A model generated the notes under the pieces. That model worked only from the letters and a program-made list of their open reading frames with translations. It ran no database searches and was not told the DNA's origin. A stretch of 64,000 nt of DNA from Ophiosphaerella korrae (Eukaryota > Ascomycota > Dothideomycetes > Pleosporales > Phaeosphaeriaceae): positions 124,001 to 188,000 of the forward strand of contig JALNQF010000054.1 of the NCBI GenBank assembly GCA_028456385.1, read 5' to 3'. Positions 34,663 to 45,456 of the stretch are shown in pieces; positions within the stretch are counted from its first letter, which is position 1; each line of letters starts with the position of its first letter. The position numbers and the translations under genes are program-made.

Positions 34663-35202
34663 ATGGACTCAGTCACCCAGCAGTATCCGCGCAAGATCCA
34701 AGATCTTCGATTAGCTGATGCCACGCAGCTCGTGGCTACTATCTCACCGACACTGAAAGCAATGAGCCTCGATTCTCCGCTACAACTGAGCAGTGCGGCC
34801 TCCGTTAGCGTTAAGAGTGATCAAGGCTCTACCACCCTTCCCATTACCCCACGATCAAAAAAATACGCAAAGAAGGAAACTGCAGCTGGTCTGAAATACG
34901 TTCAATGGGTTTGGGAGGATGTTAGCAGCATTGACGTGGCCCACATACCCGGTACAGCAGCTTATTACATGAGCCAAGCTTTCAAAGCAAAGGAGGCCGC
35001 TGGGAAGGTTCAAATTCCAGGCAAAAACCTCAGCTCTGCTGAAGGCACTCATATCAATGAAAGCGATGCCGTGTCAATCGCCAGCGAGCAGGAAGGACCT
35101 TCCAAGTCTCTCGTTCTGATCTTTGGCAAAAGGAACGTGCGGCGTGAAGGTGTGAATACTCAGGCCAATATACGGCTACAGCGCCAGAATAAAAGGGCGT
35201 GA
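34663..35202 (+). CDS. Small hypothetical protein
   Basis: 179 codons, single exon, not recognised. The N-terminal half is Ser/Thr/Leu-rich. The middle has a basic patch PRSKKYAKKETAAG followed by a hydrophobic core (YVQWVWEDVSSIDVAHIPG, AAYYMSQAF). The C-terminus is basic (FGKRNVRREGVN, RLQRQNKRA). A TATA candidate at a plausible distance and a full-length frame support it being real. No signal peptide or membrane segment. Probably a lineage-specific gene. Confidence 0.55.
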   Translation: MDSVTQQYPRKIQDLRLADATQLVATISPTLKAMSLDSPLQLSSAASVSVKSDQGSTTLPITPRSKKYAKKETAAGLKYVQWVWEDVSSIDVAHIPGTAAYYMSQAFKAKEAAGKVQIPGKNLSSAEGTHINESDAVSIASEQEGPSKSLVLIFGKRNVRREGVNTQANIRLQRQNKRA

Positions 35203-35778
35203 GTAGAGTCCCCAACTTGGGGCCAAGGGTTTTGCTAAGATGATAATAGAAGGGTTTGGCGCAAGATTCGCTGCGAGGAACCCATGTTTGACTGGGATTG
35301 ATCGCGAGTACCTACGTAGACTTGCGATGCGGAGACGTATCTTGAAGTAGCTGGCACCTCGTAAAGCACAGATTCATCTAGAACCTTGGTTACCTCTAAC
35401 AAGATAAGAGGTAGGAAATTATGAGAGATCTGCTGTAGTTTCAATAAAGTAAAGCAGCAAACCTTTTTCCCCTCTTGCCGCAATTGTTGAATTAGGCAAT
35501 GTAAAACGGCATAAACATTCGCTGGAAATTCATTCTTTCGACAATATAAATGCTTTAGGTGCGCTATCGCCTGTTGTTTCCCAAAGTTTGATTCACCAAC
35601 CTTTTATCACGCACCGGCAGTATGCCCTAGCCTACTTCTCAACACTATCCTTCTCGGATAACATAAAAGGGCTCAGCGCCACCGGCGTTGGAAAGCACCT
35701 TGTGGTGCAACCCTCAACGCCTGCCCAATCCTCTACACTCACCGCCAGCATACTACTTTCTACATTCGCACTCACAGC
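35203..35778. other. Intergenic region
   Basis: No coding signal beyond an alternative frame at 35588-36034 that overlaps the next gene and reads low-complexity Ser/Thr/Gln; I treat that as a shadow. Confidence 0.4.
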
Positions 35779-36336
35779 ATGCAAGCACCAAGCGCGACAT
35801 CAGAAAATCTACGCATCTCAGCTGTCAGCGACACGGAATCAACAATCCGGAAGTCTCGCGACGATTTCACGACCAATGTCCCGGTCGGCGGAAACGAAAC
35901 ATGCTGCGCAGTCGATCGTTCCGCAGCCCTTGACGTCTACAACGAAGCGCTGCAAAAAACCACACTCTCCACCAGCGAAAAACACCTCGCTCAACTTGTG
36001 TCCGAATCCAATCTCAAGGTCAAAGTCATTCTAAATCAGTTACGTGCTAAGCCAGATGACCTAGTCTTCTCAACTACTGGCCAACTCCTCCGACCCCTTG
36101 AGCCACAATATGCATACCCACGCATAGATTATAATGAAGATGAGTTTGGGTATCGGGCGCAGTGGAGACTCAGAGCGTGGAGGAAAGATGGCTGGCCGAA
36201 AGCTTACCCAGCAAATGCGATCAAGGCTGAGTTATATGGGAGAGAGAAACTGGTCGGAGAGGGCAGAATGAGTAATAGGGAGATGTTTCAGAGAATGGAG
36301 CACGAGGGGGAGTGGAGGGAAGAGCCGAAGTCGTAA
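35779..36336 (+). CDS. Hypothetical protein with Trp/Tyr-rich C-terminus
   Basis: 185 codons, single exon, family not recognised. The N-terminal 60 residues are polar and probably disordered. Residues 60-185 are more conserved in character: LDVYNEALQKTTLSTSEKHLAQ, then DEFGYRAQWRLRAWRKDGWPKAYP and MSNREMFQRMEHEGEW. The aromatic-rich second half and uninterrupted frame argue for a real protein. No targeting signal or transmembrane segment seen. Confidence 0.5.
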   Translation: MQAPSATSENLRISAVSDTESTIRKSRDDFTTNVPVGGNETCCAVDRSAALDVYNEALQKTTLSTSEKHLAQLVSESNLKVKVILNQLRAKPDDLVFSTTGQLLRPLEPQYAYPRIDYNEDEFGYRAQWRLRAWRKDGWPKAYPANAIKAELYGREKLVGEGRMSNREMFQRMEHEGEWREEPKS

Positions 36337-37324
36337 CCTATCTTTTTTCCACACATTTTTGGCGCGGAGAATTGGCAGAATGAAGAATGAGAGTACCCAG
36401 GGAGGATAAGGATAGAATGCCTTTAGCTGCTATAAACACAATGAATTTGCTTACAGGTGTGGGTCTCTGCTACACTAGGATAAGCAAAAGATGTGTTGGA
36501 AGTAGCAACAGCTCAACTGTGGAGCCAGGTCTAGGTACACCATCGCATAAATGGTTTGCAGTGGGAATATCTCACCGAATATGAAGGGTTCATTCTTAAT
36601 TCCGATGTCCGATTATCTTGAATTTAGAGTCATCACTTACCAGTAAACCGAGTTGTTGTGGTGCGTGCTATCAACAAGCAAGGTTCAAATATGCAAGCAA
36701 AGCAAACATTACTACTTATTCTAAGGTAATATGCCTTGTAGATCTTACCCAGTAAACTAGATGAATTATTCATGAAGCTAAAGCTATGGAGACCATTCGT
36801 TCATACCGTTGAATTACCTATATGGTAGTAGAGGACCACGGTGCTAGGACAGCCAAAACGACGGTTGGGGTGCAGGTATGTTACAAAAATGAGCGCCGAA
36901 GGATCATGAGGGATAGGGTTAAGAGAAAAGACGCCGGACATGATAGATTTGCCATCGCAATAACCTAGAGATTGGACGGAGAACATAACATTGAAGGACA
37001 CTCGAAGCACACCTAGAGGTCAATTATTTTTGCAGTCACCGACTAGAACTCAGGGTATTGTCGTAGCAGATGCTATAAAATAATCATTGTATACATGAAT
37101 ACATAGTGCCAATACCATGGCCATCAAGTAGTATATATCATTGTATGATATGACAGCATAACAGTTATTCACATAGGGCATTGTGCCCTAGACGTATATC
37201 TATTGGGACTATGATATTCCCAGCAGTGTGCCTCCTATCCACTTATCCAGGTCTATAGCAATAACCCAAGACTCCTGCTATCTGCCTTTGTTGAACTTAA
37301 CCCGATTGTGCTTCTTTGCGAACC
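36337..37324. other. Intergenic region, AT-rich
   Basis: No gene seen. Composition drops toward AT-rich between 36600 and 37200, with several TATA-like runs. Confidence 0.4.
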
Positions 37325-38233
37325 ATGGACTCTTCGGGTTCAGCTAACCTAACTAATTATCGGAACCCATTTGTTTGTCCTGATCGAACCAAACATTGGG
37401 GACCTTACCTCGATCATTGGCCTATACATGTGATTGAAATCGAACGGAGCTCTGCCTCACATCGGCCACCCTGTATGCCCGACGATCCAATTCCAGAAAG
37501 CAGGTACCGTATACCGGCTGAGCATCAACCACAAGGAAATTCTTGGTGTAACGACGAACAACATCTTCGTGAACATTTCGAACGATATCGGCAGCATTGC
37601 AGTGGTAGTATCCCTGATTTTCCTTCAGATTCAAAGAATGCTTATGGGTGCGTGATCTGCTTCGATGTCGATAGGCCAACTATGCTAGTGAAGATGAGGT
37701 TCCGTCCCGAACTCCTTGCTCGGGCCACCCGTCAATCTTACGACACTGCTACGAAGACATACCAAGGCCAGTGGTTACCTGCCGGACCGCATCAATCCTC
37801 TGATAGTTCGCCTGAGGCCTCTGATGGATCATCGCAAACCTCCACTGATCCGTCTGAATCTGATGGAACATCGACAACCTCTGCCGGGACATCTCAAACA
37901 CCTCAAGTCCTTCCTGACACTTTCCCTTGCGCCGAAAATGGCTACAAGTTTCAAGTCGACAGCCCATCTGGCCGTACAGCTGCTGAGTTGAATGCTTTGT
38001 TCAGACCGCCTCCACGAATGCCCGTAGCTCCATGGGACCGCATCGGTAGAGAGAAAATGCCTCTGAGCTATTCTCAGATTGGTACTAGACCTCCTCCAGG
38101 CCTGGCAGATCGATTAGTTCGAGAGGCAGAAGAGCTACATCAGCTCGATATGGAGCAGCGAGAGGCTGAGATGAGTGACTACGAATCAGAAGAGGAGTCG
38201 GAAGAGCGAGTTGAGGATGATATGGAGAGTTGA
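37325..38233 (+). CDS. Hypothetical protein with Ser/Thr linker and acidic tail
   Basis: 302 codons from the ATG at 37325, single exon, not recognised. Residues 1-150 look folded (NPFVCPDRTKHWGPYLDHWP, EHFERYRQHCSGSIPDFP, YGCVICFDVDRPTMLVKMRF). Residues 155-200 are a Ser/Thr/Asp-rich repeat-like linker. Residues 225-270 are Pro-rich (RPPPRMPVAPWDRIG, SQIGTRPPPGL). The end is acidic (SDYESEEESEERVEDD). Past the TGA at 38231-38233 the frame continues with a similar acidic stretch (ADYEPEEES, then TAA, SEEE, TAG, KIDEEHRLQNARFLNLEQSW), so the protein was probably longer and lost its C-terminus by point mutations. Confidence 0.5.
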   Translation: MDSSGSANLTNYRNPFVCPDRTKHWGPYLDHWPIHVIEIERSSASHRPPCMPDDPIPESRYRIPAEHQPQGNSWCNDEQHLREHFERYRQHCSGSIPDFPSDSKNAYGCVICFDVDRPTMLVKMRFRPELLARATRQSYDTATKTYQGQWLPAGPHQSSDSSPEASDGSSQTSTDPSESDGTSTTSAGTSQTPQVLPDTFPCAENGYKFQVDSPSGRTAAELNALFRPPPRMPVAPWDRIGREKMPLSYSQIGTRPPPGLADRLVREAEELHQLDMEQREAEMSDYESEEESEERVEDDMES

Positions 38234-38669
38234 GAAGTCAAGCTGGCTGACTACGAACCAGAGGAGGAATCTTAATCGGAGGAGGAGTAGAAAATAGACG
38301 AGGAACATCGATTGCAAAATGCTCGATTTCTCAATCTCGAACAAAGCTGGATAGAATCTGTTTGAATTCGGAGGATCATTCGTAGTTATCTAGATAGGGA
38401 GTATGCATACGATGTAGAGCATCGACTCTCCGCCTCCTTAGCTTCATACTGAACGCCCCCTCACTACTTCATAAGACACAAATTGTAAAAAGATAAATCG
38501 CAGGCGGTGGGACCCAAGTCAATTTCATATTTCATCCTACTTGTTTACTAGATTTTTTTTGTAATAATATTGCATGCTCTCCTAAAAATATATCTCTTTG
38601 GAATAAATCCAGAATAATAGCAACATTAATAGATATACGCTTGATTATGAATATTTCTATTTTATTAGG
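38234..38669. other. Intergenic region with the decayed 3' extension of the preceding gene
   Basis: The first 130 bp read as an acidic continuation of the upstream gene interrupted by stops; the rest is AT-rich and shows no gene. Confidence 0.45.
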
Positions 38670-39563
38670 ATGATACGAACCTTGGAATCCGCTACGCTTC
38701 CGTTATTTTCATTGGGCGAGTTAACCGAGACCATGTCAGGTCAAGACCGTACTGAGCGTACTGAGGTTCGGGGACGACTTTTGGGGGAGGGGGTTGGTGT
38801 ATCCTAAGGTGCCGCTCATTTCACCATTCGCGCCTTAGATTCTGACATCACAGGAGAAAACGTGATTTCCACTGTCAAAGAGACTGCAGTGAGAAGCATT
38901 CATATTAGGGAGCGGGCAATTTACCTCGTATATAGGAATTGTATTAGGCTACGGGTACTTCAAAAACACTTACGGTATCATCAAGAGCAACTGGCATTAT
39001 TTACTCTTTCTCCGAATCTTGACGCAGCTGAGGATGGCGAGGAAAAGGATCAATTATCTGAAGATATTCGGTCCGTTCGTGAGAGTGACTCTCCTACCGA
39101 GAGCAATGATACAGACTCAGGGGAGGGTGATAGCCGTTCGCTGCCAAAGGTGGATGAGCGGGCAACCGATGATGTGCCAGTAGAATCGGAAGATATCAAG
39201 GGGGTGGAGGATGCCAAGTTACCCGCACTTGAGAAACAGCTCTTGGAGCAACAGCAAGCGCAGATCAAACTGCCTATTGGTAAGAAGAAAGCTGTCGAAA
39301 AAGCTGAAGCTCGGGTTGTTGAAGCAAAGGTGAAGGGAAATAAGGATAGAATTGAACAGCTTGAGAAACTGATTCTCGCTCAGACGTATGAACCGTTGAA
39401 GCGAGAAGTCGCCATAGAAGTGGCCCACCGGGCCAACTAGGACAGGGCTGATACTCTGGCTGCCTTCGGGAAGGTGGTCGCTGAGAACCTTAAGAAGACT
39501 GCTGAAAACGAGACTGGGAGGTTAGAGTCTAGCGACGCTCTTAAACCCGCAATCAAAGTTTAA
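38670..39563 (+). pseudogene. Hypothetical coiled-coil protein with one in-frame TAG
   Basis: The main frame from about 38854 has no ATG near its start. A two-exon model fits: exon 1 38670-38796 (MIRTLESATLPLFSLGEL), intron 38797-38853 (57 bp, GTGTAT donor, CTGAC branch point, CACAG acceptor), then exon 2. The protein is highly charged: SPTESNDTDSGEGDSRS linker, then a probable coiled coil (LEKQLLEQQQAQIK, KAVEKAEARVVEAKVKG, RIEQLEKLILAQ). The frame stops at TAG 39438-39440, then continues open for 40 codons (DRADTLAAFGKVVAENLKK) to a TAA at 39561-39563. CAG to TAG would explain the stop, again a CpA-to-TpA change. No family recognised. The weak donor keeps the model tentative. Confidence 0.4.
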
Positions 39564-42078
39564 GAATGCTATTGGCCGTGAGTTCAGCTTCCCCTTGTAT
39601 ATCTGTAGAACCTGGAAGGTATATTATATATACTATGCGAGCCCTTCCCAGTATATTTGATACTAACCTTTTCCTAGATGATGGAAGAATTGATCAAGCA
39701 GATCCCCACTCACACTGATATAATCGGTCTGGATGGTAATGGAGGGCATTGCGACCTTGTTGATACAGACAGCGAGATTATCTTGCCCGAGGTATGGGAG
39801 ATGATGGTTTAGCCCGACTGGGCTATCAGAATGCGCATGTGGCCAATTTTCGAGCACCAATAGCTGACACTGCTGTAGTCGCCAGATAGCCTCGACGAGG
39901 TATTGTTTACTTCAGGCGATTGTAGCAGACCTTCCATGCCTCGGGCAATTATTTTGAACTTTCCACGTCTCATTCAAATTCAAGTGGTCTGTTATTTCGT
40001 ACTTTCAAATTTCCTGCTCTTGTTGGTTCAGGCTTAGCTTCAGGCTTAGCATGAATTGCAGAGACAAGTATATATACCAACCTTAGAAAAAATATCTTCC
40101 TATCTCCTCAAGGTAGTCGATACATTGGTTTAAATTATCATTATTCACTCTCTTAGGCCAGTAACTAACACCTATTCAATCTTTCTAATGTTCTTTATCA
40201 TACCCTAAGTCTTCGTCTCCAACCACAGGGGCATCTTGGCCTTAATATGGAGGTTTTATATGTATCCATTTCGGGGAGCATATCATTGGGTACGAGTTTG
40301 GTGCTGGAGGGAAGTTGGCAGTGGGGATGAATGCACAGCCTGAAATTTGGCGTGGTAAGTCTGAGATGCAGCAGCGGAAGGCAAATTGGCAGGTGGCTAG
40401 ATTAAATATACTTGTTTTGGGAAGTGGATTATTAATTCCATGAAACGAGCAGGGAAAAGAGACAACTCGCTTCAACTATAGAGTTATGCACTCCTATGTG
40501 AGAGCTGAAGGGGGCAGTCCTGAAGTACTGATAACACAACTGGACGCCTGGACGTAGACACTTCTAATATCCCACTATTATGCGCCATAGCTCTCTCCCT
40601 CTTAACGGATCTCCCGGCATGTGCGCTCCTTCGCTCAAGTGTCGTTCCAAGTCTAGCGAACTAGCGAAACAATCTTCTTTGCTTATACTTTTTCCTAGAC
40701 CTAAGCAATCTCAATAGAACTCTAAACCCGCCATTGGACAGGGGTGTCTAGCTGAAGGAGTAATTGACATTGTTAACAAAATGATCGCAATTATGATTAA
40801 TACTGACCGTATCACAGATTGATATTGCAAGGGAAAAAAAAATCTCCAGTTTTCACAAAACTTTTCAGCCTCAACTATAGTGCCTTCCAAAATCGCGATA
40901 AACAGATTTTGGAGGCCCAAAGCGTATCCCTGTCTCCCAACACCCTGCCTCTCAACGCAGCCTACAATATAGACCTTACACTAGTATGATTTATGTTTTC
41001 AGATTAGACAACATTTCCACACCCGTCGCATAGTAGAACGAATTTGGATATACTCACGAATCGGATATAAAAGCTTCTTACTGCTCCTTGAACTACACGC
41101 CCTTTTTCTCCGCAAATGAATAAAGAACTCTCACCCCACTTCTCCTAGTTACCTCTCCACTTCTTCCTATTCATGCTAGGCGCTCGCCTCACCTTTACCG
41201 ATTTCGATATATGATTATGGCTTCTCAACCTCGAACATTGTTGGGGTTTCGATAAACATGTCTTCATCCTACAATCATTCATTAAGCGCAGGCCAGCTAC
41301 ACGGTCCTTTCGTCACCCTCATTCTTCTCCATGAAATCATAGACTCGAGTACGCTGACTGGTCCGAGAACGAGTGTTCTGACCTAAGCCAAGCCGTAAGC
41401 CATGTATCATGAGGAACCGGTAAATCCGCACGGAGCCTGAGGCCTTTATTCCGGATCCGTTGGCTGGGCACATGTGGTCTTAGCGTAAATGTGGTCAGAC
41501 TCATAGGATAAGATGAAGATCGACGAATATGGTATAGGTCTTACTACTAGGTGAACAGTGATCCTTCACGCCATCTGATTTGATTATTTTGACACGCGTT
41601 AAACGAGGTGGGTGCACAGACGAATTCAGTCAGTACACATAACTCCGCGCATGCAGCTCGGATGCCTATCGCATCCTTTGCAGGGGCAGTTTGTGGATAT
41701 GCCGCAACGGAAATAGAGGCCGGACAAGGGATTTAGCGCGAACCGCCTACGTTTCCGGTTTCGCTTAGGCACCGGGCGAAAAATGTGTGGCGGTGAGGCA
41801 TGTGTTGGTGGGGACGGTGTTGTATGTGACGAGGGTTACGATTTGCTGGAATAACTGGGGCAGTTAGATGCTAGTAATTGTGCAATCATTGGCAAGGCGA
41901 AGAAATGTTATCAAGTAGATGACTGGTTCAAAAGTTGATGAGCGAATTTCGCATGTGAATCTCTCCCACAGAGCGAGCAAGTCTTGTCATTCGATGCTTT
42001 ATCTGAAATGATGAAACTGCTACACGAGTTCATCTTATTTGCGTCAAGGCTTTACCTGAGCGCTGCCTATCCAATCAT
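39564..42078. other. Gene-free stretch, 2.5 kb
   Basis: No supported gene on either strand. A 12-bp unit TTCAGGCTTAGC is directly duplicated near 40030-40053. The region just before the sugar transporter stop is its 3' flank. Confidence 0.4.
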
Positions 42079-43910
42079 CTAAACAGAACGTTCAACAGTC
42101 GTAGCGCCAATCTTCTCGCTCACCACTTCGCTTTCGGTGTGGTTGACCTGCTTCTGGACAGCACGGACAGTTTCTTCGGCAAGAGCCTTGTCTTCGAACA
42201 CTGTTGGAGTATTAGAATGTGTTTCCAGTCTCGGATTGCGGTTAACTTACAGAACGCTAGTTCCTCGAGGGTACGGTTATGCGTCTCGGGGTAGAAAAAG
42301 AAGACGAAGAGGACCTCGAAGACGAGCCAGCCGCAGTAAATAGCTAGATATTTCCAATCGATAGCTGTCAGAGCGAGAGGGTTGACGTTGATGTTGAAGA
42401 AGCCTGCCAATTTTCCGAAAATCTGCTGGATACCAATACCCATGGTACGCTGGGCGTAGGGGAAGAGTTCGACAAGATAGGTATATGTAAGAGAGTTGTT
42501 GCCGATGTTGTAGCAAGGTGAATAGGCGAAGTAAAAGAATAAAGAAGCAATCTGGGCTGACTGATTCTTGGTCTTGGTGTTGGTGGCTACCCGTAGGCTG
42601 TGGAAACAAATGGTCATGGCCATGAACACGAGCGACATGGATCCCGCTGAGAGCATGAACATTTTTCTTCGGGGAAATCTGGTTACTACAAGCGCAATGA
42701 TGACACCGTTGATGAGGCCCCAGCATTGATTGGCAATGTTGATTCTGGTTTTTGCGAATGAACTCGTATAGCCCATCAAAGTGAAAAGAATGTTCTGGTA
42801 GTATGAGAGCAGCGTATTGCCGCTCATCTGCGTGAAAATGCCGAGGAAGCAGGTGATGAACACACGGCGGCGCATACCGGCGGACCGGAACATATCAAGC
42901 CACGATTGTTTGGAATTCTCCATTTCGATTTTGATGGTTGAGCGGATTTGCGCCATTTCCGCTTGAACAAGGACAGAGTTCGCATCACCCTCAGCGTGGT
43001 ACTTCGTGAGGATGGCAAAAGCTTCATCATCGCGGTCTCTGCTGACCAACCAACGAGGGCTTTCAGGTAGGAAGCTATTCTGTATAAGCTGAGGTTATAT
43101 TTCAAGGCTAATTTACTCACAAAACGGTGCAGATTTGCAGGAGGGAAGGGCAAATTTGCAAAAGAGATGGCACCCGCCAACTCCAGTCACCCACAATATC
43201 GGTTGTACGGGTTGCGATGGCCGCAGCCATGATGGCGCCGATGAAATAGGAAGCGTTGAATAACGACGTCAAGAACGGACGCTCCTTGGGATAACCAAGC
43301 TCACCAATCAGGGAGGAGCCGGAGATGATGGCGAAAACGATTCCAACACCAAGCAACATACGAGCGATGATGTACATGCCAACTGCGTGTGTTATTAGAA
43401 TCAATGTTTCATTTCAAACCACAACTCTTGACATACGGTGCTGGGCAAAACCCTGAAGAAGAGCGCCAATAACCATGATTACAGAGCCAGTCATGACAGA
43501 CCACCGCCTTCCAAATCTCTGGTTGAACCATGGTGCGACGGGAACAGCCAGGATAGAACCGAGCTGGTAGCAGGATGAAATAAACCCAAGTATGCTAGGT
43601 CTGATATCAGCCTTTTTGGTCGTAGGATTAATGTAACCTTGTCCAAAATCTATCCTATTTAGTATTCCGTACCAGTATTTTAGGATTGGAAACACTTACA
43701 TTTGTTGAAAGGTCCGGAGAATTGAAGGGTGTTGATAAGTTGAGAATCGAAACCAGAAGTGATCTCTACGCCCATACAGCAGAGGAAGAGGTAAAAGTAC
43801 ATGACCCTCAGATTCGGCTTCTTATACCATGGCACCTTGTCCTGCTCTACCATTCGCGTCACAATCGGGTCGGACGCATGCCCGGTGTTTAGTGCTTTGA
43901 GGAGACCCAT
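42079..43910 (-). CDS. MFS sugar transporter
   Basis: Proton-coupled sugar permease of the fungal lactose/hexose transporter group in the plasma membrane. Five exons rebuild an uninterrupted 543-residue protein: 43910-43700, 43649-43437, 43382-43121, 43074-42251 and 42200-42079, with introns of 50, 54, 46 and 50 bp; phases agree at every junction. Landmarks: GFDSQLINTLQFSGPFN in the first membrane region, the loop 2-3 signature RFGRRWSV, IARMLLGVGI ... IGELGYPKERP, PESPRWLVSRDRDDEAF before the central loop, QMSGNTLLSYYQ in TM7, and PETHNRTLEELA after TM12. The C-terminal tail is short and hydrophilic (FEDKALAEETVRAVQKQVNH). I chose the ATG at 43910; an open extension of 15 codons exists upstream. 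Length and motifs are normal. It is the only clearly intact gene in the 42-58 kb block. Confidence 0.93.
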
Positions 43911-45456
43911 GATGGCGGTGTTCGTTGGTCTCGATGGTTGCCGTAACATTTGCAAAGCAATGGTGGTGAACCCCCCTTATACTCAAACATTCATGGGCCT
44001 GATCCGCCATCCCGGCTTTTTTCCCCAGACAATCTGAGGTGGGGGCTGGCTAAGGCGGAGTGGGCGACCGCAATACCGAATCAATACCTGATATTAGTTA
44101 GGCGTCTACGTACAAATGCCGTGCATTGCTTGGCACCGGCTAAATAGACATTGGGATCCTCCAATTACCAGATCGCCGACATCCCTAACCACAAACCGAT
44201 ACCTAACAAAAACGCCATTCCTGCCGAGCTGTCAATCTTGGGGCCCTCTTTATCCATCCGCTATTCTTGTTGTAATAGCGTTGCAGCCTGGGCTTTCGCA
44301 AAACTTTCGGTGCGCTGTAACTCTGACCATTTCTGCTCGTAGGTATGCAATGACTGGGGCTGCACAGGAGTACCGAGCCCAGGGCCAGGGTTTCGATAAT
44401 TTATTTGTGTTGGTTTTAGATGTTGCTGCAGGTGTACCATTTCGAATCGGATAGATGGGTTCGTACAGGCCCTATCCTTGAACCGTTGGGGTACTTGAGC
44501 CGCTCAGCCGATCCTGACCATCTGGTGGGTGCTCTGTAACATCCCACAACGCTTGTTCGCTCAGCAATGTTCGGTACAGGATCTTGCCGATTTGGCGTGT
44601 TGTGTTGCGGCAGATGTCTAGTCATGAGATTCGTAGCGTATGAAAGCGGGGTTCAATGACACGTAAATTTACCACGCCGCGAACATGCATCCAATGCTTT
44701 CGGGTCGTCAGCACCGAAATCTCTCATGATTTGTCCGTGCCGCAACGAAATGAGATCGGAGCTTTGTTCTCTGGCAAATAATTCGTGCCGCCAATGCGCC
44801 TAATGAAAGCGGCAATACACACCGAACAGATGGGGCTCTGGAGCAATGACCGGATAGGTCAATATTTTCCTCGGTCAACCCGGTGTGGTTGCATATATAT
44901 TAACCGGGAGGCTGATGACACATGATTCGAGAAGCATTCTCGAAGGTATGCTTGGAAGATCTTGCTGCGCCTACGCATAAGCGCCGAGATGACCCAAGAC
45001 AATGGAAGAGATATGCTAGTTCGAAATTCTTGTCTTGACGCGGGAGGCAGTCGATTTGGGGCTGTTTTTCATTCTTTCAGGAAATCAGGTGACCAGAAAG
45101 CCCTTGCCAACAGAGTGCAATGCGCAGGGATTGGAGACAGATAGTTTGTGTAGGCCATGGCGCTCCTTGTCATTGGCCTTGCATAGAGTGGTACGCGTAT
45201 TTCGCGTCCGTTTACTTTGGATGGTGGAGCACGGGTATCTATCACGTGCCTATTTCCGGTCAGTTGGCTTCCGCGCGAACCCCCACGAAGATTGACACTC
45301 CCACCAATAAATAACTGTTTACTGCTGTTATTCCAGGCCTACCCCTTAGTTTTGTACAAAATCACATCCTTCCCCCTTTCATTTATGCCTAGGTGTAATC
45401 GTGATGTTCGGCTCTGATGACGTCGAGCCTACCTAGGTACCTGCCAGTCCTTGATG
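43911..45456. other. Gene-free stretch between two MFS genes
   Basis: Upstream region of the sugar transporter and 3' flank of the dead efflux pump. Short frames only; no domain recognised. Confidence 0.4.
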
